From contig JAGGYQ010000026.1 of assembly GCA_021162425.1 (NCBI GenBank), positions 1 to 35,125 on the forward strand: 35,125 nt of DNA. Reading direction: 5' to 3'. This DNA comes from Candidatus Aenigmatarchaeota archaeon (GTDB taxonomy: Archaea; Aenigmatarchaeota; Aenigmatarchaeia; QMZP01; QMZT01). The notes under the pieces are model-generated. The model searched no databases. It saw only the letters and a list, made by a program, of their open reading frames with translations, and was not told the DNA's origin. Positions 1 through 7,714 of the stretch are shown here, in pieces. Each line of letters begins with the position of its first letter. The stretch's first letter is position 1. Both the position numbers and the translations under genes were made by a program.

Positions 1-1
1 C

Positions 2-244
2 GTTAATTATGGGTACATACCAGGAACTAAAGCTCCCGATGGAGAAGAAATAGATGTATATATATTGGGTTTAGAAAAACCTGTCCGAACATTTGAAGGA
101 TTATGTATAGCTGTTTTACATAGGAAAAATGATAATAATGATAAATTGATAGTTGTACCTGAAGGCGTGAACCTCACAGATGAAGAAATTTTAGAAAAAA
201 CTGAATTCCAGGAGAAGTATTTCGAGGTTGAGATGATCCGTTAG
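2..244 (+). CDS. Inorganic pyrophosphatase, C-terminal part (cut by window edge)
   Basis: This is an open frame entering from the left edge, about 80 residues to a TAG stop; its start lies outside the window, so the ORF track missed it. The translation begins NYGYIPGTKAPDGEEIDVYILG and continues with IAVLHRKND and FQEKYFE. This pattern is typical of the small soluble family I inorganic pyrophosphatase-like proteins (PPi to 2 Pi), where the NYGYIPGT and DGEExDVY segments carry acidic metal-binding residues. The stop codon overlaps the stop of the convergent DUF1512 gene by 4 bp. Family assignment rests on motif recall; the missing N-terminus prevents checking the complete active site. Confidence 0.8.
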   Translation, partial: VNYGYIPGTKAPDGEEIDVYILGLEKPVRTFEGLCIAVLHRKNDNNDKLIVVPEGVNLTDEEILEKTEFQEKYFEVEMIR

Positions 245-1422
245 AAGAATTTTGATTTCTTTTTCTTCTTTTTCTCTTTTTTAGCCTGCTCATCTACCCA
301 TTTCTCGACTTTTTCTGCATCTTTACTTGTGTTACCAACACCTGAAGTGTTACCAACACCAACTATTATAACTCTTTCGCCTTTCTTTGATCTCCCAACA
401 GCTTCCTTCACTTTTTCTATTACTTTTGGGACAGCATCTTTTATTTCTTTCTTCATGGGTGTTATTGCCTCTTCTGATCTCATCTTAACTATGATAGAAT
501 CCAGAGGTATTTTGTTTTTCACAGCCACTTCTTCTATATAGGTTTTCTCAACACCTGGACCGCCCATCGCGACACCAACACCTTCTGCAATACTTCCTGT
601 CTTTTCTCCCTCAAGTTTGGCTGCGGCATCTATCGTTATTATTCTGGATATTTTGTATTTCTTAACAAGCTTCTCTACTGCCTTTCCAGGTCTTCCGAGC
701 CTACCACCTGGTCCTTTTGCCTTGATGACAAAACATTTCCTTCCATTCATATCAACCTCTGCCATAACCACATCTTCTTCTATTTCTTTGGTTTTTTTGT
801 TTCCTATGAGTTTTGCGGCCACCAGCGGACCGAATCCATCTCCTACTGGTTCACCTTTGGTTAATGCTTTCGTTCCCTTGAATATGGCTTTTGCGATTCG
901 TTCTATCAACGGGAGCTGCATCTGCAAAACCAGTGCTATTTGATATGATTTTGTCTGTTTTATCAATTCGACGTAATGCCTTACGATTTTCGCTATTGTA
1001 TGCAGCTCTATGCCGCCTGCCAACCCCATCTGTATATTTGCTTTCCTTTCCTCGTCCATTTTCGGGGCGATCTGGTTGACAAAATACTTGAACCTCTGTT
1101 TCTCGTTCTGTATTATGAAGTCGAGTTTTTTCACGATGCCGAAGGGGTCAAGGCTTACAGGCTCTATTACAAAAAACTCAAAGAAGTTTGACACCGAATC
1201 CTTTAGTTTCTTGTCATGATTTGATGATATTTTCTTTGTTATAAAAATCTTTGCCTCGTTAGACATATTCTCCAAATCTTCTGCAATCCTTTCTATCTTC
1301 CACATTATTTGCGAGAGCATCAACCTTGGATAGAAAAAGAAGAATCCACCCCAGAATATTAAAAAGAATAACCACGAAAGCCAGTTGTCCCCTGCCCCGA
1401 GCTGAAATAGAACGTATACCAT
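241..1422 (-). CDS. DUF1512 family membrane-anchored protein
   Basis: The 393-residue protein has one clear N-terminal membrane segment (about residues 14-36, rich in W and F), then a helical region and a glycine-rich soluble C-terminal half (for example VKAKGPGGRLGRPGKAVEKLVKKY and GVGVAMGGPGVE). This layout and length match the archaeal DUF1512 family, whose function is unknown to me. The tail is lysine-rich (KKEKKKKKKSKFF). Near the C-terminus GVGNTS is repeated in tandem, encoded by an 18-bp DNA duplication. The gene is transcribed away from the exported-protein gene at 1486 across a short AT-rich divergent promoter region and converges on the pyrophosphatase gene with overlapping stops. 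Confidence 0.75.
   Translation of the reverse strand: MVYVLFQLGAGDNWLSWLFFLIFWGGFFFFYPRLMLSQIMWKIERIAEDLENMSNEAKIFITKKISSNHDKKLKDSVSNFFEFFVIEPVSLDPFGIVKKLDFIIQNEKQRFKYFVNQIAPKMDEERKANIQMGLAGGIELHTIAKIVRHYVELIKQTKSYQIALVLQMQLPLIERIAKAIFKGTKALTKGEPVGDGFGPLVAAKLIGNKKTKEIEEDVVMAEVDMNGRKCFVIKAKGPGGRLGRPGKAVEKLVKKYKISRIITIDAAAKLEGEKTGSIAEGVGVAMGGPGVEKTYIEEVAVKNKIPLDSIIVKMRSEEAITPMKKEIKDAVPKVIEKVKEAVGRSKKGERVIIVGVGNTSGVGNTSKDAEKVEKWVDEQAKKEKKKKKKSKFF
329..360 (-). repeat. 18-bp tandem repeat inside the DUF1512 gene
   Basis: The string GTGTTACCAACACC occurs at 329-342 and again at 347-360, an 18-bp period that preserves frame and gives the repeat GVGNTS-GVGNTS in the protein. The repeat unit is itself close to palindromic (GTGTTxxxAACAC), which could favour replication slippage. 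Confidence 0.85.
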
Positions 1423-1453
1423 ATCATCACGAAGTTTATCTTTTAGTTATTCA

Positions 1454-1466
1454 ATTTATATTTTTA
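1454..1466 (+). promoter_or_regulatory. TATA-like box for exported-protein gene
   Basis: An AT-rich ATTTATATTTTTA stretch is centred about 27 nt before the ATG at 1486, the spacing expected for a leaderless archaeal transcript. It sits in the divergent intergenic region shared with the DUF1512 gene. Confidence 0.5.
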
Positions 1467-1485
1467 TTTGTGCGTATAGTTAAAT

Positions 1486-2022
1486 ATGAAGAGGGTTCTA
1501 ATATTCATGGTAACGTTGTTGATAGTCACATCCATACTTCCCACGCATGCAAGAGCAGAAGGACTTCTGTCTGATTTTTTCAAGATGATAAAGAGATGGT
1601 TTGAGTCATCTCCGCTTGGAAATATATTTTCCATGCCTGTTAAGAGGGTCGAGGAGATAAAGCTTGTATTCTATCCCAAGAACTTTACCATCGCGGCTAA
1701 TAACTACGTAAACATCACATCAAATACTACCGAAATCATAAACTTTGAAGGAAAGGTTTACATGGACATGGCAAACAAATATATGCTTTTGTCATCAAAC
1801 TCTCCCTTGAAAATAAAGCAGAAATTAGGCGAAATACGCATGTCAGGTGTAAATATTGGCTCAATGGAAATAAGTAACATGAAACTCGTGCTTATGTCAG
1901 GTAATTGGAACGAAACGACAGAAAACGGTTCTTTAACCATAAAAGATTTCCTCGGTGAATGCATAATCAAGACCGACCACATCGAACTTCACGGGAACGC
2001 GTCCAAAATAATAAAGAAATAG
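1486..2022 (+). CDS. Exported, sequon-rich protein of unknown function
   Basis: The 178-residue protein begins with a Sec-type signal peptide (MKRVLIFMVTLLIVTSILPTHARA, probable cleavage near residue 24). The mature part is predicted to be beta-rich and carries at least six N-x-S/T sequons (NFT, NIT, NTT, NET, NGS, NAS), so it is a plausible substrate of the AglB encoded at 10040. I recognise no domain; the alternating pattern EGKVYMDMANKYML ... LHGNASKI is loosely reminiscent of stacked-beta extracytoplasmic proteins, but this is not enough to name a family. It converges on secD with a 3-bp gap. A TATA-like box lies about 27 nt upstream of the ATG. Confidence 0.7.
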   Translation: MKRVLIFMVTLLIVTSILPTHARAEGLLSDFFKMIKRWFESSPLGNIFSMPVKRVEEIKLVFYPKNFTIAANNYVNITSNTTEIINFEGKVYMDMANKYMLLSSNSPLKIKQKLGEIRMSGVNIGSMEISNMKLVLMSGNWNETTENGSLTIKDFLGECIIKTDHIELHGNASKIIKK

Positions 2023-2025
2023 TGG

Positions 2026-3828
2026 CTACCTTCTCCCTGCACTCATTTCTATTATTTTTGCGTATGCAGGTCTTGTTATAAGTATACCCACTAAAACACC
2101 AACTATCGTTGTTATGGCAAATCCTCGAACCAGTCCGACACCTATCAACATCATCGGAAACATCGCCGCAATTGTTGTGCTTGCGGATCCAAATATGATA
2201 AAGAATGCGCGCTTTATCTTGTCCTTTATCGTATAGATTATCTTTTCTTCTTTTCTGCCAGAGAGTGTCTCATCAGCGATTATTATCATATTATCCATCC
2301 CTGTTCCTATTGCTGCAATTATACCGCCTATTGCCGGCAAATCGATTGTCCAAGAAAGCAGCCCGAGAATCGGTATGAGCATCGAACCTATCCACGCCGT
2401 AACATCTATTTCCTCTTTTTTCCACCAAGCCAGTAACAGTAAAAAGACCCCACCGAACAATGCACCCATCCAAATGAACCAGTCGTTTGTTGCCGCCACG
2501 CCGAGTATTATTATGACTTCTGATAATCCCGTTAGTATGAGCGGAACCGCGACCCTTAAGCTTCTGTATCTTACGAATGTTATCATTACAACAACTAATG
2601 CAGCTAGGGCAGCCGCTACTATAGCTGATGCAATAAAACCTCTGCCAAGATTCGGTGATATCACGCCTACAGAGACCGTCTCGAGGCTTACAGGTAATGC
2701 ACCAGACCTTAAAATTGTCTGGAGTCTGAGTTTTTCCTGCAACGCATCATCTCTTGTTTCTCTTCCGCCTGTAATCTGTGGTGTGGTGTAAACCTTTCCA
2801 CCAAGAGTTGATGCTATTCTTAAACCAGAAACAAGCTGTTTGTCCAAATAAAGCAATATTTTTGAGTCTTTGAGATAGTACTCGCCTGAATTCAGGTCAA
2901 GCTGCGATGGTATTCCAGATGTTATCTTGGCGAAACGTTTCGCCCCATCCTCTGAAACCAAAATACCGAAGTAAAACTCGAAATAGTTTTTTCTGGGGAT
3001 GAGACCTGAATGCTGTGCATCTGTATACACGAGTTGTATATCATCTCCACGATACGCTGTTCCCATAAATATAAGCGTATTTTCATCAGCTGTTACATTA
3101 ATGAATTCAAATTCTATATCATCGAGATTGAATGTCTCGTTCGTGTGTATTGTCATATTTGCAAGTCTTATTGTTTCGTTGCCAAGGTATTCAATAGTGT
3201 ATTTGTTTTCGCCGAGGTCGAATATTCCCTTACCATTATCCAGATAAACAGGCTTGACGATCTTTGCCTCAAAGTTTCCTTGTTTTGATAATAATTCATC
3301 AACAACCTCCCTTCCCAAACCAGCTGCCTCTATCTGAACGAAATAATTCCCGCCAAGTCCTTTCACTGGAATAAATCTTATCTCCTTCAGCCCGTATATA
3401 TTGGCTCTGGTCTGCAATGTTGCTATTATCTGTTCAAGCATTTGGGAAGATGCATTCTCCTTCGGCTTCAGAAGTATTCTCGTTCCGCCCTTTATATCCA
3501 AGCCGAACTCGAGATTTGTCATGTCAAGGTCTATAACATCTATCCCTATGGTCTCGTTAACGTGAAATTTATAAACTCTCCCGTTGACCTTTAGGGTCAC
3601 GTTTCCGCTGTATTCCTTCATTATCCTGTTCCACTCGTCGGCCGACTCTACGCGTTTTCCGTTGACCTCAGATATTATCATTCCCTGCTGAAGGACGTTT
3701 TTTGCGGGAGAGATATCTGAAACATACGCTATCTGAACACCTCGATAGTGTGGTTTCAAACCGATAGCTAACAAAGCACTAACAACCATTATTAACAGCA
3801 GCCATAGCCTCCAATATTTCAACATCAT
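2026..3828 (-). CDS. secD: Protein-export membrane protein SecD with a PDZ-like insertion
   Basis: This is the SecD subunit of the SecDF complex, which assists protein translocation through SecYEG. It is 600 residues: TM1 at about 5-23; a PDZ-like domain at about 28-95 (GVQIAYVSD, GMIISEVNGKRVESADEW); the conserved LEFGLDIKGGTRILL motif that opens the large extracytoplasmic domain; then a C-terminal bundle of membrane helices with IGTGMDNMIIIADE, the SecD signature region. It is long for an archaeal SecD, and the extra length is mostly the N-terminal PDZ-like segment. The start overlaps the secF stop by 4 bp (ATGA), so the two are translationally coupled in the order secF-secD. Confidence 0.93.
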   Translation of the reverse strand: MMLKYWRLWLLLIMVVSALLAIGLKPHYRGVQIAYVSDISPAKNVLQQGMIISEVNGKRVESADEWNRIMKEYSGNVTLKVNGRVYKFHVNETIGIDVIDLDMTNLEFGLDIKGGTRILLKPKENASSQMLEQIIATLQTRANIYGLKEIRFIPVKGLGGNYFVQIEAAGLGREVVDELLSKQGNFEAKIVKPVYLDNGKGIFDLGENKYTIEYLGNETIRLANMTIHTNETFNLDDIEFEFINVTADENTLIFMGTAYRGDDIQLVYTDAQHSGLIPRKNYFEFYFGILVSEDGAKRFAKITSGIPSQLDLNSGEYYLKDSKILLYLDKQLVSGLRIASTLGGKVYTTPQITGGRETRDDALQEKLRLQTILRSGALPVSLETVSVGVISPNLGRGFIASAIVAAALAALVVVMITFVRYRSLRVAVPLILTGLSEVIIILGVAATNDWFIWMGALFGGVFLLLLAWWKKEEIDVTAWIGSMLIPILGLLSWTIDLPAIGGIIAAIGTGMDNMIIIADETLSGRKEEKIIYTIKDKIKRAFFIIFGSASTTIAAMFPMMLIGVGLVRGFAITTIVGVLVGILITRPAYAKIIEMSAGRR

Positions 3829-4697
3829 ACCATGCCCTTCCTTTTACAATACCACTTAAGCACAACTGAGTTCATGAGCCATGTGTTCATTATATCAAAT
3901 ACCAAACCCATGAGGAGAACAGATGCTATCTGTGAGAGAACTGGTGATATCGCTGATAGTAACAACGCTGTCAAAGCGCCTATGGTTGTCAATGTCATTG
4001 TCAATCCTGTCTTCAATGCATTTGCGAGCTTCTCGTTCAGGTTTCTGGATTCATATTCCTTAAGCAGTCGTGTTGTCAGCATTATATCGGTGTCAACAGA
4101 ATAACCTATAAGCATGAGTAACGCAGCAAGGCCCGCGAGCGAAAGCTCGATGCCAAAAATTTGCATAAATGCCAGTGTCATCAAAATATCCGACATCGCC
4201 GACATTATAACAGCGATTGATGGAACAAAACTCCTGAATATAATGAAAACTATTATACCCATGAAAATGAACGCCACAACAACGGCTATTTGAGCCTGAT
4301 GCCAGAAAGAGCTGCCAAGAGATGGTCCTATTCTTTCGATAGAATAATCAGTTATTTCCACGCCGAGCTTTTCCAACTCTGCTATAACCCTTTCTGTATC
4401 TGCATCAGAAGACAGCTCTATCGTGAGACCATATCCTTCCAAGCTCCTCACCTCTCTCACGCGAACATCCTTAAACATCTTGACGAGGAGCGATTCTATT
4501 ACTGGGACATTTACTCTCTTTTGTGTGGTTAGTGTTATCATGGTTCCACCTCTCAGTTCTATTGACCTCTGGAACCATTCCCCAGTTTGTGTGTATTGAT
4601 TTACGAGAACAAAAACAGAGAGTAAAAGCATAGCTATGGGAACAAGAAGCAGAAACCTGTAATCAAACGGCAACATCTCGAAAATTTTCATACCCAT
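3825..4697 (-). CDS. secF: Protein-export membrane protein SecF
   Basis: The 290-residue protein has the SecF layout: TM1 (about 14-33), the RSIELRGGTMITL motif, a periplasm-equivalent domain (about 50-125), then five membrane helices including IGYSVDTDIMLTTRL, the conserved SecD/SecF TM4 motif, and TLTTIGALTALL. It forms a complex with the downstream-encoded SecD and is the first gene of the pair. The 5' region faces the geranylgeranyl reductase promoter in a roughly 50-bp divergent gap. Length and motif order are normal for archaeal SecF. Confidence 0.93.
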   Translation of the reverse strand: MGMKIFEMLPFDYRFLLLVPIAMLLLSVFVLVNQYTQTGEWFQRSIELRGGTMITLTTQKRVNVPVIESLLVKMFKDVRVREVRSLEGYGLTIELSSDADTERVIAELEKLGVEITDYSIERIGPSLGSSFWHQAQIAVVVAFIFMGIIVFIIFRSFVPSIAVIMSAMSDILMTLAFMQIFGIELSLAGLAALLMLIGYSVDTDIMLTTRLLKEYESRNLNEKLANALKTGLTMTLTTIGALTALLLSAISPVLSQIASVLLMGLVFDIMNTWLMNSVVLKWYCKRKGMV

Positions 4698-4721
4698 AAT
4701 ATCATCTAAAGTAGGTCATGG

Positions 4722-4729
4722 TTTAAATT
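4722..4729 (+). promoter_or_regulatory. TATA box for geranylgeranyl reductase gene
   Basis: TTTAAATT is centred about 25 nt upstream of the ATG at 4751, implying a leaderless or nearly leaderless transcript. Confidence 0.55.
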
Positions 4730-4750
4730 AGTAGTGTTTAAAACTTTAAT

Positions 4751-5779
4751 ATGTTTGATGTCCTCGTGGTCGGCGCAGGTCCTGTGGGTCTGTATTCAGC
4801 CAAATTATGCGAATCTCTCGGATTGAACGTCGCAATTCTGGAAGAACATAAAGAAATAGGCAGACCCAAACACTGTTCAGGTCTCGTGTCGACAAATATA
4901 AATAAGTTCTTCCCTGATATAGAATCGTGGGGCGTGATTGAAAATAAAGTAAATTATGCGGTTCTTCATGCCAACGGAATCAAGCTAAAGCTCGATAAGA
5001 GACATGTCGCAGCGTATGTCATAGACCGTGTAAAATTCGATAAAAAAATACACAGCATGGTAACCTCGAAAGTCTTTATGAAACATAAAGTGATGAGTAT
5101 TGGGAAAAAAGATGACCATATCTTCGTGAATACAAACAGAGAAAGACTTGAAGGGAAAATTCTTCTGGCATGTGATGGTTCATATTCAACCATAGCCAGA
5201 ATATTAGGCATTTCACCGAAAGAACGCATAAGAGGATTAATAGGGATAACCAACGAGCAATCGCGCGAAAATCATGTTGATTTGTTTTTCGACCTCTCGA
5301 GGCTGAAAGACGGTTTTTTTTGGAGAATACCTAGAGGTGAAACAACAGAATATGGTGTGTTTGGCAGGGATGTTAAGCTAAATGAGTTGAAAGGTTTTTT
5401 CAAAAAGAAACCCAAGGAAATTTATGGCGGCACCATACCCATTGGTCTCAGCAATAAACTATATCTTGATCGTATCCTTCTACTCGGAGATGCAGCTGGG
5501 ACGGTCAAACCATGGTCTGGTGGCGGTGTGATTTATGGATTGATATCGGCAAGAATTGCATATAAAATTATAAAAAAATCGTTCGATAAAAACGATTTTT
5601 CAGAGAGTACGTTGAAAGATTATGAGCACTTGCTTAAAGTTGCAATAGGGAAGCAAATAAATATTGGCTTGATGTTAAGGAATTTAATGAAAGTTATGAA
5701 CAATGGTATGTTATCATTTTTATTCAAATATTCATCTCTTCTTCCATTGAGCTGGCTCGATATGGATTTTATATTTTAA
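4751..5779 (+). CDS. Geranylgeranyl reductase family FAD-dependent oxidoreductase
   Basis: The N-terminus has the Rossmann dinucleotide motif VVGAGPVGLYSAKLCESLG (about residues 6-24) followed by the LEEHKEIGRPKHCSGLVS region typical of the archaeal geranylgeranyl reductase (GGR) family. The second FAD motif is LLLGDAAGTVKPWSGGGV (about residues 243-260). GGR-type enzymes reduce the isoprenoid chains of archaeal lipids or related polyprenols at the membrane. At 342 residues it is on the short side of the family, with a trimmed C-terminus ending in hydrophobic residues. The DUF4443 gene follows on the same strand 18 bp later and is probably cotranscribed. The exact substrate (archaeol precursor, polyprenol or quinone side chain) cannot be told from sequence. 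Confidence 0.88.
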   Translation: MFDVLVVGAGPVGLYSAKLCESLGLNVAILEEHKEIGRPKHCSGLVSTNINKFFPDIESWGVIENKVNYAVLHANGIKLKLDKRHVAAYVIDRVKFDKKIHSMVTSKVFMKHKVMSIGKKDDHIFVNTNRERLEGKILLACDGSYSTIARILGISPKERIRGLIGITNEQSRENHVDLFFDLSRLKDGFFWRIPRGETTEYGVFGRDVKLNELKGFFKKKPKEIYGGTIPIGLSNKLYLDRILLLGDAAGTVKPWSGGGVIYGLISARIAYKIIKKSFDKNDFSESTLKDYEHLLKVAIGKQINIGLMLRNLMKVMNNGMLSFLFKYSSLLPLSWLDMDFIF

Positions 5780-5797
5780 AAAATCAAGATATTTTTG

Positions 5798-6364
5798 ATG
5801 TTGTTGAAAAAAATGATAAAGGCGTTCGAAATCGATAAAAGATCTGATTATTCTATTGTTGATGTTCTATACGCACTCTATCTGCTTTATGAAAAACCGA
5901 TGGGGAGATTTTCTTTAATGAACGAACTTGGATTGAATGAGGCAAGCATAAAGACTTTGTTGAAAAGAATGAAATCTTATGGCTTGGTTGAAAAAACAAC
6001 GAAAGGTCACGCCTTAACAGGAATCGGAAAAAACATTGCAGGTGCGTTAAGAAAGAAGATAGCATTGATTTATCCATATAGACATGAAATTTTTGATGGT
6101 AAGAATGTTGTGCTTGCTGTTGTTAAAAATGCGTGTAAAAAGGTTAAAACTGGCATAGAGCAAAGAGACGCTGCAATGAGGTATGATTCATTCATCGTTA
6201 CTCTTATTTTCAATAAAAAGGTGAAATTCCCGGACACGGACAAAGTCGTTAAAGGTTTTGATGATGTCGTGTTAGAAGATAACGACGTGTTGCTATTATC
6301 CAACGCCAAAAACAGGCATGATATGATAAAAGGTGTTTTTTCCGCTTTTCTCACCTTGATATAA
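5798..6364 (+). CDS. Winged-helix DUF4443 family protein, probable regulator
   Basis: The 188-residue protein has an N-terminal winged helix-turn-helix (about 20-75, with GLNEASIKTLLKRMKSYGLVEKTTKGHALT) and a C-terminal domain containing GIEQRDAAMRYDS, which I associate with the archaeal DUF4443 family. No effector is known to me. The ORF track starts at a TTG at 5795; the adjacent ATG at 5798 is the better start. It follows the GGR gene by 18 bp on the same strand. Its last 69 bp overlap the 3' end of the convergent gene at 6296-7261. DNA binding is inferred from the HTH only. Confidence 0.7.
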   Translation: MLLKKMIKAFEIDKRSDYSIVDVLYALYLLYEKPMGRFSLMNELGLNEASIKTLLKRMKSYGLVEKTTKGHALTGIGKNIAGALRKKIALIYPYRHEIFDGKNVVLAVVKNACKKVKTGIEQRDAAMRYDSFIVTLIFNKKVKFPDTDKVVKGFDDVVLEDNDVLLLSNAKNRHDMIKGVFSAFLTLI

Positions 6365-7261
6365 AGATGGGAAACCATCATAAAAACCATTGCCTACAGC
6401 TAATTGCATGTATGAGGGTAGTTTTGATCTGTTCAATATACCTTTTTGTACCATCGATATCATTGCATATTCATCCAGACTCCCGCCACATGATGTTTCA
6501 TCCGTCTCTGTTTTTAATCTAAATTCGACGACATCGCCTTCTTTTATCTTCATCTGATCTATGGGTCTATCTGCAAATTCGCCATTTATCAAAACTTCCC
6601 AATATGTGTTCGTCCCTTTTTTATATGTAACTTCTTCACCTTCCAGCAAGGCATCCCTTTTCCCGTCTAAGCTTTCGATGTATTTGACTTTTTGGCCGTT
6701 GAAGGTTTTTTCTGTTATTTCAACATCTACTCCTTTTTCATTTTTGAGATTTTTCAACAAATCGTAAACCGTTTTATGCCTGTGCTCGCTCTCCACAAAA
6801 ATTTGCTGATAAACTTTATGGTTGCCTGATTCAAGAGGTTTTCTGTACTCAATGTTTGCAAAATTTTCATCGATGTGTTTTATTTCCAAATCATTTCTTC
6901 TAAATTCTTTTTCAATAGTTTCGTAGTTTACATGTTCGTCTTCGCGTACGTTTTTTTCCACTTTTTTCTCTTTTGTGTCTTCAGCGTATTTCTCTTTGAT
7001 TTTCTCCTTTGATTGTTTATTTTGTGAAAAAACATTCTCATATGTTTCTTCTTCCTCATCGTTTTCTTCTGAATACTTGCCTTTTTTCTTTTTTCTTTCC
7101 TCTGCTTTTTTCAAAAATTCTTCTACCATTTCTTTAAAGTTTATTTTAATCTCTGAATTGAACTTTTTCATTTCCTCTTGAATTTCGAAAAACATTACGG
7201 ATTCTGAAAATGAAATTTCTCTGAAATCTTCGCTGCCCCAAAACCTGGATAAATTATCCAT
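6296..7261 (-). CDS. Charged coiled-coil-like protein with DUF4430-like domain
   Basis: The 321-residue protein has no signal peptide or membrane segment. Residues about 25-130 are extremely rich in K and E (FLKKAEERKKKKGKYSEENDEEEE), probably helical or disordered. Residues about 165-255 resemble the DUF4430/transcobalamin-C-like fold: KTVYDLLKNL, then NTYWEVLINGEFADRPIDQMKIKEGDVVEFRL, matching the usual YWxYYVNGxxA...GDxxxLKxGDxVEWRY pattern. A short tail of about 65 residues follows (DETSCGGSLDEYAMISMVQ...). DUF4430 domains are usually exported, so a cytosolic version on a charged stalk is odd. A TATA box lies about 25 nt upstream. The 3' end overlaps the DUF4443 gene by 69 bp. Function unknown. 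Confidence 0.65.
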   Translation of the reverse strand: MDNLSRFWGSEDFREISFSESVMFFEIQEEMKKFNSEIKINFKEMVEEFLKKAEERKKKKGKYSEENDEEEETYENVFSQNKQSKEKIKEKYAEDTKEKKVEKNVREDEHVNYETIEKEFRRNDLEIKHIDENFANIEYRKPLESGNHKVYQQIFVESEHRHKTVYDLLKNLKNEKGVDVEITEKTFNGQKVKYIESLDGKRDALLEGEEVTYKKGTNTYWEVLINGEFADRPIDQMKIKEGDVVEFRLKTETDETSCGGSLDEYAMISMVQKGILNRSKLPSYMQLAVGNGFYDGFPSLYQGEKSGKNTFYHIMPVFGVG

Positions 7262-7281
7262 ATTGTTAATGTGACCGAATC

Positions 7282-7290
7282 ATATAAATA
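7282..7290 (-). promoter_or_regulatory. TATA box for the DUF4430-like gene
   Basis: On the minus strand TATTTATAT is centred about 25 nt before the ATG at 7261. It separates this gene transcriptionally from the DUF35 gene just upstream. Confidence 0.5.
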
Positions 7291-7299
7291 CTTTTGGTT

Positions 7300-7710
7300 T
7301 TATTTTTTCACCGGTCTGAATTTGAATCCGTACAGAATAAGACCAGAATCATTTTCGCTTCTTATTCTTCTGAAGCAGACCTCAACAGGCATGCCTATCC
7401 TCACTTCATCCACCTCGCAATCAACAATCTGGGAAAGAACTTTTGCGCCCTCGCTAAGCTCGACTATCGCTATGATATATGGAACAAACTCCCTAAAGCC
7501 TTCAGGCGGAACGCGTATCACAGTATACGAATACACCTTGCCCTTGCCCGAAAATTTAACATCCCTGATTTTGCCTGCACGTCTGCATTTAGGGCATATT
7601 GTGCGTCTTGGATAAAAATATTCCCCACAATGCTCACATTTTGAGCCGAGGAGCATATATCGTTCTTTAAACCTTCTCCAATGAAACGGGACAGCGAATT
7701 CTTTTGTCAC
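7300..7710 (-). CDS. DUF35 OB-fold/zinc-ribbon acyl-CoA-binding protein
   Basis: This is the third subunit of the archaeal thiolase/HMG-CoA synthase complex, in which the DUF35 protein shares the CoA-binding channel between the two enzymes. The zinc ribbon is visible as CEHCG...CPKC, followed by an OB-fold beta domain (GKGKVYSYTVIRVPPEGF...PYIIAIVELSEG). The ORF track begins at 7770, well inside thiolase; I prefer the GTG at 7710 (VTKEFAVPFHWRRF), which gives 136 residues, the usual size. It is preceded by AAAGGTGAT, a good Shine-Dalgarno sequence that overlaps the thiolase stop region. Confidence 0.88.
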   Translation of the reverse strand: MTKEFAVPFHWRRFKERYMLLGSKCEHCGEYFYPRRTICPKCRRAGKIRDVKFSGKGKVYSYTVIRVPPEGFREFVPYIIAIVELSEGAKVLSQIVDCEVDEVRIGMPVEVCFRRIRSENDSGLILYGFKFRPVKK

Positions 7711-7714
7711 AACA

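Noticed and set aside
329-360. Tandem GTGTTACCAACACC copies as a regulatory site or CRISPR-like repeat
   Set aside because: Only two copies, in frame within the DUF1512 coding sequence, encoding a simple hexapeptide duplication.
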